From positions 435,438,238-435,502,237 of the forward strand of contig NC_066581.1 of assembly GCF_024323335.1 (NCBI RefSeq): 64,000 nt of DNA, written 5' to 3'. The translations under genes were made by a program, and so were the position numbers. Positions 23,378-32,330 of this stretch are shown in pieces. Below the pieces are notes generated by a model. That model saw only the letters and a program-made list of their open reading frames with translations. It did no database searches and was not told where the DNA came from. Each line of letters starts with the position of its first letter. Within the stretch, counting starts at the first letter, position 1. This stretch comes from Lathyrus oleraceus. Lineage: Eukaryota > Streptophyta > Magnoliopsida > Fabales > Fabaceae.

Positions 23378-24256
23378 TCAAGCTTGAGCATATAAGTCAA
23401 ATGCACCAAGCTTGTTACATATATAATTAGTTCTGGAGCTTCGCAGAGATTTTGTAAACACGTTTGCCAATTGATCATTAGAGTTGACAAAGTTTGTGAC
23501 GATGTCACCTGATTCGATTTTCTCTCTAACAAAGTGGCAGTCTATCTCAATATGTTTGGTCCTCTCATGGAAGACTGGATTTGAAGCAATGTGCAATGCG
23601 GCTTGATTATCACAAATAAGTGTCATTGATCTTGCTTCTTCAATTTGAAGTTCCTTGAGCAACTGTTTTAACCAAATAAGTTCACATGTTGCCATTGCCA
23701 TGTCCCTATACTCTGCCTCAGCGCTTGATCTTGCAACTATGTTTTGTTTCTTACTTTTCCAGGATATAAGGTTTCCTCCAACAAGTACACAATACCCAGA
23801 GGGGGATCGTCTATCAATGGGTGACCCTGCCCAATCAACATCGGAGTATCCAACTATCTGAGTATGTCCTTTATTTTCATACACTATACCTTTTCCTGGA
23901 GCACGTTTGATGTATCTCAGAATCCGGATGACAGCATCCATGTGTTCCTGACAATGGGAGTTTAAAAACTGACTTACCACACTAACTGCAAAAGAAATGT
24001 CTGGACGAGTGACTGTGAGATAATTCAACTTTCCAACCAATCTTCTATACCTTCCTGAGTCAGATAGAGGCTCCCCCTGATTGGATAGTAGTTTGACACC
24101 TGGATCCATAGGAGTATCAACTGGTTTAGCATTCAACAAACTTGTTTCTTTCAAAATATCCATAGCATATTTCCGTTGAGAAATCACCAAACCATCTTTA
24201 GATTGGGCTACCTCAATACCCAAGAAATAACAAAGTTTACCAAGATCTTTTGTCTG
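23378..24256 (-). pseudogene. pol: Copia B RT C-terminal part and RNase H
   Basis: About 290 codons open on the minus strand, from the codons after a lone stop near 24257 to DLYAQA-stop at 23378. It carries GIEVAQSKDG, the conserved KLNYLTVTRPDISFAVSVVS, RNase H motifs GYSDVDWAGSPIDRR, ARSSAEAEYRDMAMA and LICDNQAALHIA, and the terminal HIEIDCHFVREK. RNase H is uninterrupted. The frame upstream differs only by the stop, where element A has CAA (Gln) and B has TAA. Confidence 0.85.
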
Positions 24257-24259
24257 AAA

Positions 24260-24943
24260 TTAATTTGAGAGATGTTGCTTTAACTGGAGTATAACCTGCT
24301 GATCACTACCAGTTATGACAATATCATCTACATACACAATAAGATAAATACACCCTTGGGCTGAGTGACAATAAAAAACAGAATTGTCAGCTTCACTACG
24401 GACCATACCAAACTGTTGTACTACAATGCTGAATCTGTCGAGCCAAACTCTCGGAGATTGCTCAAGACCATAAAGAGACCTGTGTAACCTACACACCATA
24501 TTCGATGACTCCCCCTGAGTAACAAATCCAGGTGGTTGCTCCATATATACTTCCTCTTCAAGATCACCATGTAAAAAACCATTTTTGATGTCAAGTTGAT
24601 GAAGAGGCCAATGTCGAATGGCTGCAATGGCTAGAAGAAGTCTAACATATGCCATCTTGGCTACAAGCGAGAAGGTATCACTATAATCCAATCCAAAAAT
24701 CTGAGTGTATCCTTTGGCTATCAAGCGAGCTTTAAATCGATCAATCTTACCATCTGGACCAACCTTCATTGTATAAAGCCAACGACAACATACTAAAGAT
24801 TTCCCATGGGGTAGAGGAAGCAGTTCCCAGGTACCACTGCTTTGAAGATCACACATTTCATCAATCATTGCTTGCCTCCACTCAGGGTGAGACAATGCTT
24901 CACATGAAGTTTTAGGAATAGAAACAAAAGACAAAGAAGACAA
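24260..24943 (-). pseudogene. pol: Copia B reverse transcriptase N-terminal part
   Basis: 227 codons open: EWRQAMIDEMCDLQ, GTWELLPLPHGK, FKARLIAKGYTQ, LDIKNGFLHGDLEEEVYMEQ, YGLEQSPRVW and the intact catalytic YVDDIVITG. It joins 23378-24256 through one nonsense codon. RT copies the element RNA into DNA in the particle. Confidence 0.85.
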
Positions 24944-24952
24944 ACAAGTATA

Positions 24953-26640
24953 CTACTGCAAAGGGGAAAGACGATGATAACATAAATCAATATAATATGG
25001 AGAAGAATTTCGTGTTTGACGTATACTTTTTTGAAGGGCAATCGGAAGATCGGACTCAGGTTGCAGGATCAGATCCGGTGATGGCGGAGGCGTTGGAGGA
25101 GAGTCTGCAATGACCTCAGGGACAGGTATGACCTCAGGGACAGGGACAACAGGCGTTGGATGACGACGCTGATATGTTTGAAGTGGTCGAGAAGTGGGTG
25201 GGTCAGGAGCCCTAGATTGATGGGGGATAATGGTAGGCGGAACATTAATAACTGCCGAAAAAGGTGTGAGAGTACTTTCTTGAATGGGTTCTGGAGTTAC
25301 GTGACTGGACTCGAAATATGGAACCGACTCGAAGAAGTAACATCGGCCGATACTAGGTATCGTTGTAAAGTATGTGAATAACAACGATAACCTTTTTGGG
25401 ATCGATGATAACCAAGAAAGACACTTTTTAGTGATCGAGCTGGGAGTTTATCAAGACTAGGAGAGAGATTGTGTACAAAACATGTGGACCCGAAGACTCG
25501 GGGAGGAATTGGATGAAGTGGGGAATTAGGAAAAAGGATTGAATGAGGGATTTTATTGTTAAGGACAGACGAAGGCATGCGATTTATAAGATAACATGCC
25601 GTTAGCACATCATCCCCCCAAAACCGAAGTGGAACATTACCATGGAGAAGTAGGGTCCAAGTGGTTTCTACAAGATGCCGATTTTTGCGTTCGGCTACCC
25701 CGTTTTGTTGAGGTGTGTGAGGGCAAGATGTTTGATGGAGAATACCATTGCGTGACATGAAATTCTGAAATTGTTGGGATAAATATTCACGGGCATTGTC
25801 ACTTCTTAAGGTACGAATATACATACCGAATTGAGTTCTTATTTCTTGATAGAATTGTTCAAAAATAGAAAATAATTCAGATCTATTCTTCATTAAGAAT
25901 AACCACGTGCAACGTGAAAAATCATCAATAAAGGTGACAAAATACCTAGACTCAAGAGTAGAGACAATACGCGAGGGACCCCAAACATCGGTGTGAATTA
26001 AAGCAAAAAGGGACGAAGCTCGTTTATTGACTCGATTGGGAAACTAACCACAAGTGTGTTTCCCCAGCTGACACGACTCACAATGTAAATTAGATACCTT
26101 CGATAAATTTGGCACCAACTTATGTAGTTTGGAAAGACTGGGATGATCTAACTGAGCATGGATAGTTAGTGGAGAATCTTTGGTTGAGCATGTCTGAGAT
26201 GACACTGAGAGGTAAGAAAGGCCTTGAGACTCACATCCGACACCAATCGTCCGTCCCAAACTCCGATCCTGCAGGGTAACATTATTATTAGTGAAGGTGA
26301 CACTACAATCAAGAGAACGAGTTAAACGACTGACTGAAAGTAAATTAAATGGACAATTAGGTACATAGAGGACAGAAGTAATCGAGAGAGAAGGTAGAAT
26401 TCGAACAGTACCAATCCTTTCGGATCGGGTTTGAGAACCATTGGCAGAAGTTATAGTAGGTAAGAAACCGGATGTAAAGAGGGAAGAGAAAAGATTTTTA
26501 TTACCGGTAACATGATCAGACGCACCAGAATCAAGGACCCAAGATCCAAGAGAAGATGATTGAGAGAGACAAGCAAATGAATTACCAGTGTGTGCTACCG
26601 AAGTAGTAGAATCTAAGTTCTGATAATTCTGATATCACCT
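24953..26640 (-). pseudogene. pol: Copia B protease and integrase
   Basis: The protease site (WVLDSGASDHVTGN) is encoded near 26540-26500. It is followed by the pre-integrase zinc region (TIHAQLDHPSLSKL, LHCESCQLGKHTCG) and integrase with HTDVWGP, FIDDFSRCTWLF, RSDNAREYLSQQF and HTPQQNGVAERKNRH, the D, D, E catalytic set. A TAG near 26044 and a one-base loss near 25340, which shifts the frame into the linker, are the main defects. The linker before RT is Pro-rich (VVPVPEVIPVPEV). Confidence 0.82.
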
Positions 26641-26977
26641 GAGGAAATCATCGTAGTTTGGCATAAAGTTATGAAGAGTAGCCATGAGTATCGGATCTGA
26701 AACAATTGGCCTATGGAGAGTGGAGCGGTGGAAAAATTGTCGGGATCGGACTTCGGACGTGCTGTCACGTGCGGAGGTTTCTGCCGATGAAAAGTGGGGA
26801 ACAGCTGGATCGGAAGAGACGCTTCTGCTGGTATGTTACCGGAGAATTTTGAAAAGTGAGAAGTAAACCGGAGTGATGACACGGTTTGCAAAAAAAAAAT
26901 TCTCATCGGTAGACAGTGAATCAACCAGGTAAAGCACGACGAAGAAAGAATTGCCTCTTAGCAGACTCTAGATACCA

Positions 26978-27203
26978 TGTTAAGAATGTGTGATTGGGCC
27001 TAACTCAACCCTACAAAACCGGTTGGTAGAGTGAGGATTGCCTCCATTTATAAACACATGTTTAGTTGTCCGATGTGGGACTCTTAACACACCCCCTCAC
27101 GCTCAGGACTGGACATCTGGAACGTGGAAATAAATGGTGGGTGGCCCGATAGCGGAAACCATAGTAGGTGACTCACCGGATCTTAAACGAGGCTCTGATA
27201 CCA
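26978..27203 (-). mobile_element. TRIM segment inside copia element B
   Basis: 26978-27089 is a 112-bp TRIM-type LTR (TGTTAAGAGTCCCACATCGG ... TTCTTAACA on the minus strand). 27090-27203 is a TRIM internal domain: primer site at its 5' end and gagcgtgaggggg polypurine tract at its 3' end. Both match the separate TRIM array at 27681-28224. Here the internal domain follows the copia 5' LTR directly, and the TRIM LTR is followed by a second primer site and the copia leader. Confidence 0.88.
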
Positions 27204-27370
27204 TGTTAAAATACAAGAGACTAAGAGACATTTGAATAAACCGTGTGTTTTGAAAAGCATTACGGAGACTTTATTATATATAAAGAGATTATAACTAATT
27301 ACATGATATAGTCGATGTGGGACTATTCGATATACAAATATTCTTAATATTATATTTACAAATATCAACA
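27204..27370 (-). repeat. 5' LTR of copia element B
   Basis: 167 bp, ending TTTTAACA where the 3' LTR ends TTTCAACA. The other differences from the 3' LTR are single substitutions. Confidence 0.9.
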
Positions 27371-27680
27371 ACCATCATCACCAACCAGACCCTCAAACAA
27401 TGTAGCACTAGATTCCTGAGATTTAACAAGGCACTTATCAGGTTTTGGTTATTAATGGAATAAGAAGAAAATTATGAAGAGTGTGAGGTGTGTGTGGGTG
27501 AAAAGGAGACTTAAAAGAGCTAGAGCCAGATGAGTGAATGGGAAAATCTTGTCCATTGCCAATGAAGACGAAGCACCAGAATCAGGATACTATACGAATG
27601 ATGCAAACGATGAGGGTAGGGAGTTGGCAATAGAGGCACTTGGTGTAGCAAGATTAGCAATCTGCGTTGGTAGTAGAGGC
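27371..27680 (-). pseudogene. pol: Copia D protease region remnant
   Basis: Between the two inserts the element D sequence continues. On the minus strand, near 27590-27565, a frame reads PDSGASSSLAMDKIF, the aspartic protease active site DSGAS with its flanks altered, preceded by TPSASIANSLPSSFAS. A stop precedes the active site. The rest is degenerate. Confidence 0.6.
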
Positions 27681-28224
27681 TATTAAGAAATGTGGTTGGA
27701 CCTAACTCAACCCTACAAAACCGGTTGGTAGAGTGAGGACTGTCCCCACTTATAAATACATGTTTAGGTCATATATTACTCCATGCGGACTCTTAACACA
27801 CTCCCTCACGCTCAGGACTAGACAACTGAAGCGTGGAAATAAATGGTGGGTGGTCCGATAGCGGAAACTATGATAGGTGGCCCACCGGATCTTAAACGAG
27901 ACTCTGATACCATGTTAAGAAATGTGGTTAGGCCTAACTCAACCCTACAAAACCGGTTGGTAGAGTGAAGACTGCCCCCACTTATAAATACATGTTTAGG
28001 CCATATATTATTCGATGTGAGACTCTTAACACTCTCCCTCACGCTCAGGACTAGACAACTGGAGTGTGGAAATAAATGATGGGTGGTCCGATAATGGAAA
28101 CCATAATAGGTGGTCCACCAGATCTTAAACGAGATTGATACTATGTTAAGAAATGTGATTGGGTCTAACTCAACCCTACAAAACCGGTTGGTAGAGTGAG
28201 GACTGTTCCCACTTACTCTTAAGA
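27681..28224 (-). mobile_element. TRIM element with three LTRs and two internal domains
   Basis: Order along the plus strand: LTR 27681-27798 (118 bp), internal 27799-27912, LTR 27913-28031 (119 bp), internal 28032-28143, LTR 28144-28224 (81 bp; about 40 bp missing from its middle). Each internal domain has a Met-tRNA type primer site (gagactctgatacca on the plus strand at 27898-27912) and a polypurine tract (ctccctcacgctc). The array is flanked by a perfect 5-bp duplication GAGGC (27676-27680 and 28225-28229). No coding capacity, so it depends on enzymes supplied in trans. It sits in element D between gag and protease. Confidence 0.92.
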
Positions 28225-28234
28225 GAGGCCTTGT

Positions 28235-28878
28235 TCAGACATTAGGAGAAAAGGCTCCATAAGAATGAGCAGGTGCGTGCCAAGCAGAACCATAGGAGGA
28301 ACCAGGATGAGATGCAGGAGGATAATGCTGAGTATATTTATGCCAACAATTAAGAGCAGTGTGACCAAATTTTGAGCAGACTTGGCACTGAGTAGTAGAA
28401 TTGGAGAACCTGCCACCTCTTCCTCTGTTAGAACGACTACCACGAAATTGCTGAGTAATGTGCTGCATCATAATCCAGAGTGTGGAGTAGAGATGTGAGT
28501 TGAGGACGAACCAGAACTGGTAGGATTGGCCTCTTCAGATGTGAGAGGCTAGGATTGACATAAGTGAGATTGAGAGAAACCAGATCCGGTACTGTCTGCT
28601 TCTTGAACTTAGCCAAACGCAATTCATGAGCAAGAAGAATCTCAACCTCATCCAAGTCCATCAAGCTGAATTTGCTTTCACACAACTGAAGTAAATTCCG
28701 ATGGTAAACAAACCGTCAAGGATAACATCAATGTGATGCGAAACAGGAACCGGATCACCAATTGAAGCTAACGAGTTCACAATAGTATGAATTTTAAGCA
28801 AATAATCCTGAACAGTGGAGCAATCGAAACATGAGCAGAAGCCGTGGGCGACGGCGACCGTTGCGGTGGTTCAGTCAT
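28235..28878 (-). pseudogene. gag: Copia D gag with zinc knuckle
   Basis: A possible ATG lies at 28878 on the minus strand. Downstream there are LTSLHTLDY-type gag remnants, the helix LDEVEILLAHELRLAKFKK, and a Gly-Arg-rich stretch RGSRSNRGRGGRF before a CCHC knuckle CQVCSKFGHTALNC. Several frame changes and a large internal deletion, compared with an expected 300 or so residues, make it defective. Confidence 0.8.
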
Positions 28879-28916
28879 GGTCAGGACCTAGATTGAGATC
28901 TAGCCATCTGATACCA

Positions 28917-29081
28917 TGCTAGATGAACTAGAGAGGTTAGTTAGAGATTTCCTTCTGACTATAACTAACTCTTTGATTAATGAACTGTTAGTTACAAAAT
29001 ACAACATGAGTTACTTTATATATAGTAACTCCAATTGATCTACTACAGCAGGTAAACTTGCACTCAAGCTGACACTTGTCA
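28917..29081 (-). repeat. 5' LTR of copia element D
   Basis: 165 bp; starts tgctagatgaac where the other LTR has tgttagatgaac. The primer site lies immediately before it on the plus strand (catctgatacca). Confidence 0.85.
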
Positions 29082-29335
29082 GTCTTGAGGCTAATGCTAC
29101 ATGATTACAGCTACACTAATAAGATTTATATGTAACGTTTTTAATAACTTCTTTTTAATTATTTAGAATATTTGGGTCTATCTTTCTCCAAATGAACTCA
29201 TTTATCTTTTGAGAAATGTAGAACATCTCTCAGTCTCTTTATACTTATATATAGTGTACACAAACATTAAATGGAAATTGCATGCATCTTAATCATGGCA
29301 TTTCATTCACTATTGAGCTATTGTTTTGCTAATAG
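29082..29335 (+). other. Copy B intron 2, right remainder
   Basis: Intron sequence continuing after element D; from about 29150 it matches 18790-18959 of copy A (tttgggtctatctttct). It ends at the acceptor gctaatag. Confidence 0.6.
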
Positions 29336-29746
29336 GTTAAGAGATCACAATACTTATCTGAAGATCAAGATCATGCTGTCAGTTTAGGTGTTCTGTCGAA
29401 GGTATTAGCTCATTCTGATGGGACAGTCAGAGATGTATGTAAACTTGAAGTTTTAGATCAAGTGTGTGTTGGTGAAAAAGATATCTCTAATCTAAAGGAT
29501 CTTGATGACACCAACACTTTTGGAATGTATTCACCTTCAACTGATAGTTTTGATAACTCTTGTCAAAAGAATTTTGAGGACTTGAAAATTTATGCAGAAA
29601 CTTTGGAAGAAAAACTAATTGGTTATGAAGAAACTAAGCAGCAACTTGCACAAGTACAAAACCAATTGACAATTGTTCAGAAATTTTTACAACATAAATT
29701 TGGCGAGGAGTGGCATTCTTTTCACCAAGGCATTCCTCCATTTTAA
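29336..29746 (+). CDS. Copy B exon 3: C-terminal coiled coil, with stop
   Basis: 136 codons plus TAA, residues 120-255. The exon starts VKRSQYLSEDQDHAV in phase 0 after aatag. Residues around 200-245 have a heptad-like pattern of Leu, Glu and Gln (NFEDLKIYAETLEEK, QLAQVQNQLTIVQKFLQ), predicting a coiled coil. Tails of this kind occur in plant En/Spm-type transposase-like proteins. The end is HSFHQGIPPF. With the 9.5-kb intron in front, splicing across the nested retrotransposons is needed for expression. The intact frame suggests recent or continuing constraint. Confidence 0.7.
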   Translation, partial: VKRSQYLSEDQDHAVSLGVLSKVLAHSDGTVRDVCKLEVLDQVCVGEKDISNLKDLDDTNTFGMYSPSTDSFDNSCQKNFEDLKIYAETLEEKLIGYEETKQQLAQVQNQLTIVQKFLQHKFGEEWHSFHQGIPPF

Positions 29747-30592
29747 TGATTAAATTTAGTTATGCATGAATTGATGTTAACATTTTGCACTTGTTATGTC
29801 ATTTTATGATACCACACTAGTTTTATAAAGTGTTTCTTTTATACTTATCTAATGGTTAATTTAATGCAACTATATTATGCTTTTGTTATTAATAATTTGC
29901 TAACACTTATTGTTATTATGAGTATGTTTATGTCACTTTATTGTATTTGGATTGAGCACCTCTAGGGGTACAAAGAAATCATTATGCTAATATTAAAAAA
30001 TCACCTAAAACTAGTCAGGTGTTATGTCAACTACTGTCATTTAGAAGAACACAACAACAACAAAACTTTATTCCAATAAGTGGTACAACAAAATTATTTA
30101 GTTACCTATCATCTGTTAGCATGGTGTGGCATATAATTGAGTCTGTTAAATAAGTGATTTAGTCTCTTAAATACGGTTTGAGTCCTTTAATTTTCATTTC
30201 TCTACTTTTCTCTAACTTTCTCTCTATCTCTCTTGATTTACTTTCTCCCATATGTATTTTTCTCCAAAATCAACATTACAATTTTTTTTATTTCATCCAA
30301 AATATGCCTAAAGTTATTCTAACTTTTTCTCTCAAAAGTTAGAGAATCCTTGCTCGTTAAATTCATGATCATGGAGAGTTGGGGTAAATAAAATAAGTCT
30401 ACGTTTGAAACCTTTCGTTAAATACATGATCATGATGGAGAGTTGGGGTAAATAAAATAAGTTTACGTTTGAAACCTTAAGACTCTATTTGAGAGTTGGT
30501 TTCTAGAGATTTTTGAGAAGATTTTAAAATGTGTTTGATATTTTTAAAAATTTTAAAAATTAATATACTGCATTAGCATATAAAATCATATT
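29747..30592. other. Region 3' of the gene
   Basis: Likely 3' UTR and flank: AT-rich, no reading frame of note. The segment 30356-30479 is a tandem duplication. Confidence 0.4.
30356..30479. repeat. Tandem duplication of a 61-63 bp unit
   Basis: Units 30356-30416 and 30417-30479 both read gttaaat(t/a)catgatcatg...gagagttggggtaaataaaa and end in gtttgaaacct. The second has three extra bases. Confidence 0.85.
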
Positions 30593-30597
30593 GTTTT

Positions 30598-30765
30598 TGT
30601 TGATATTTGTAAATATAGTGTTAAAGAATATTTGTATATCAAATAGTCTCACTTCGACTATATCATGTAATTAGTTGGAATCTTTCTATATATAATAAAG
30701 TCTCCGTAGTACTTTTCAAAACACATGGTGTATTCAAATGTCTCTTAGTCTCTTGTTTTTTAACA
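30598..30765 (+). repeat. 5' LTR of copia element C
   Basis: 168 bp, TGTTGATATT...TTTTAACA, directly followed by the primer site at 30766. Confidence 0.92.
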
Positions 30766-30997
30766 TGGTATCAGAGCATCGTTTAAGATTCGGTGGACCA
30801 TTTATTATAGTTTCTGCTATCGGGTCATCTACCATTTATTTCCACGCTTCAGTTATCTAGTCATGAGCGTGAGGGGGGTGTTAAGAGTCTCACATCGGAT
30901 AATATATGGTTTGAACATGAGTTTATAAGTGGAGGCAATTCTCACTCCATCAACCGGGTTTGTAGGGTTGAGTTAGCCCAATCACACATTCTTAACA
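30766..30997 (+). mobile_element. TRIM segment inside copia element C
   Basis: 30766-30878 is the TRIM internal domain, from primer site tggtatcagagc to polypurine tract gagcgtgagggggg. 30879-30997 is a 119-bp TRIM LTR (TGTTAAGAGTCTCACATCGG ... ATTCTTAACA). A second primer site tggtatccagagcc follows at 30998-31011. The same series occurs in element B. Confidence 0.9.
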
Positions 30998-31403
30998 TGG
31001 TATCCAGAGCCTACTGAGAGACAACCTTTCACTGTGCTTTAACCACTGTCTTCCGATGATTTTTTTTGACAAACCGTTTCATTACTCCGGTTTGTCTTCC
31101 ATACATTGTCGTGACTCATTCCGACATCAGTTTTTAAAATTCTCCAAATAAAAGCGCCTTCTCCGATCCAGTTGTTCCCCACTTTTCACCGACAGAAACC
31201 TCCACACGCGTCACCTACGTCTCTACGCGTGGGGCTCGTGTGCCGACATCTGATCCACACGTGATAGCACGTCCGACGGTCGATCCCGACAATTGTTTCA
31301 GATCCGGTATCAGATTTTATTTTTCACTTGTAGAAAGTTGTGATCCAGTTCAACCAGAGCCTTTTTCACCTGTTCGCGTGATATTTTTTCGCTTCAGATA
31401 CTC

Positions 31404-32330
31404 ATGGATACTCCTCATAATTTTACGCCAAACTATGATGATTTTCTCAGGTGGTATCATAATGATCAGAACTTAGATTCTACTGTTTCGGTAGCACACA
31501 CTAGTAATTTATCTGCTTGTCTCTCTCAATCATCTTTTTTTGGATTTTGGGTCCTTGATTCTAGTGCGTCTGATCATGTTACCGGTAATAAAAATATTTT
31601 CTCTTCCCTCTCTACGTCTAGTTTCTTACCTATTATAACTTTTGCCAATGATTCTCAAACTCGATCCGAGGGGATTTGTACTGTTCAAATTCTACCTTCC
31701 CTCTCTGTTACTTCTGTCCTCTATGTATCTAATTGTCCATTTAATTTACTTTCAGTCAGTCATTTAACCCGTTCTCTTGATTTTAGTGTCACATTTACTA
31801 ACAATAATGTTACCCTGCATGATCGGAGTTCGGGACAGACGATTGGCGTCAGATGCGAGTCGCAAGACCTTTTTTTACCTCCCAGTGTCATCTATCAAGA
31901 AATAAGAACTCAATTCGGCGTGTCTATCCGTACCTTAAGAAGTGATAATGCCCGTGAATATTTATCCCAACAATTTTAAAATTTTATGTCATGCAATAGT
32001 ATTCACCATCAAACATCTTGCCCTCATACACCTTAATAAAATGGGATAGTCGAACGCAAAAATCGGCATCTCGTAGAAATCACTCGGACCCTAATTCTCC
32101 ATGGTAATGTTCCATTTCGGTTTTGAGGGGATGCTGTGCTAACAAGATGTTACCTTATAAATTGCATGCCCTCATTTGTCCTTAACAATAAAATCCCTCA
32201 TTCAATCCTTTTTCCCAATTTCTCACTTCACCTAATTCCTCTCCGAGTCTTTGGGTCCACATGTTTTATACACAATCTCTCTTCTGGTCTTGATAAACTA
32301 TCAACTCGATCACTAAGGTGTGTCTTTCCT
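31404..32330 (+). pseudogene. pol: Copia C protease and shortened integrase
   Basis: MDTPHNFTPNYDDFLRWY leads to a protease site WVLDSSASDHVTGN with Ser in place of the usual Gly after the catalytic Asp. After GQTIGVRCESQDL the sequence jumps to YQEIRTQFG, deleting the zinc region and the first integrase Asp. RSDNAREYLSQQF remains, then a stop at 31977. Beyond it the catalytic-Glu region is present with stops, and the later YHxSQKGY-type motif follows. Confidence 0.82.

Larger units (their letters stand above)
23204..27370 (-). mobile_element. Ty1/copia element B, gag-less with a captured TRIM segment
   Basis: Minus-strand copia element with 167-bp LTRs at both ends that differ at about four positions, so it is the youngest copia here. 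Reading from 27370: LTR, primer site TGGTATCAGAGCC (27203-27191), a 114-bp TRIM internal segment, a TRIM LTR (27089-26978), a second primer site TGGTATCTAGAG, leader, protease, integrase, RT, RNase H, polypurine tract cttgagggggag and LTR. The whole gag present in element A is absent. It is inserted in element D between protease and integrase. Flanks gccgt and accat could be a target duplication with two transitions. Few stops are seen in pol. Confidence 0.9.
20177..29081 (-). mobile_element. Ty1/copia element D, host to element B and a TRIM
   Basis: Minus-strand copia element in intron 2 of gene copy B. Its LTRs are 20177-20326 and 28917-29081 (tg(t/c)tagatgaactagagag ... cacttgtca). A primer site TGGTATCAGATG lies at 28905-28916. 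Remnants of gag, protease, integrase, RT and RNase H occur in copia order. Without its inserts (23204-27370 and 27681-28224) it would be about 4.2 kb, normal for the short-LTR copia lineages. It is a different family from A, B and C. Frameshifts, stops and a mutated RT active site show it is dead. No matching target duplication was found; the LTR ends may extend five bases further (gtctt on both sides). Confidence 0.88.
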
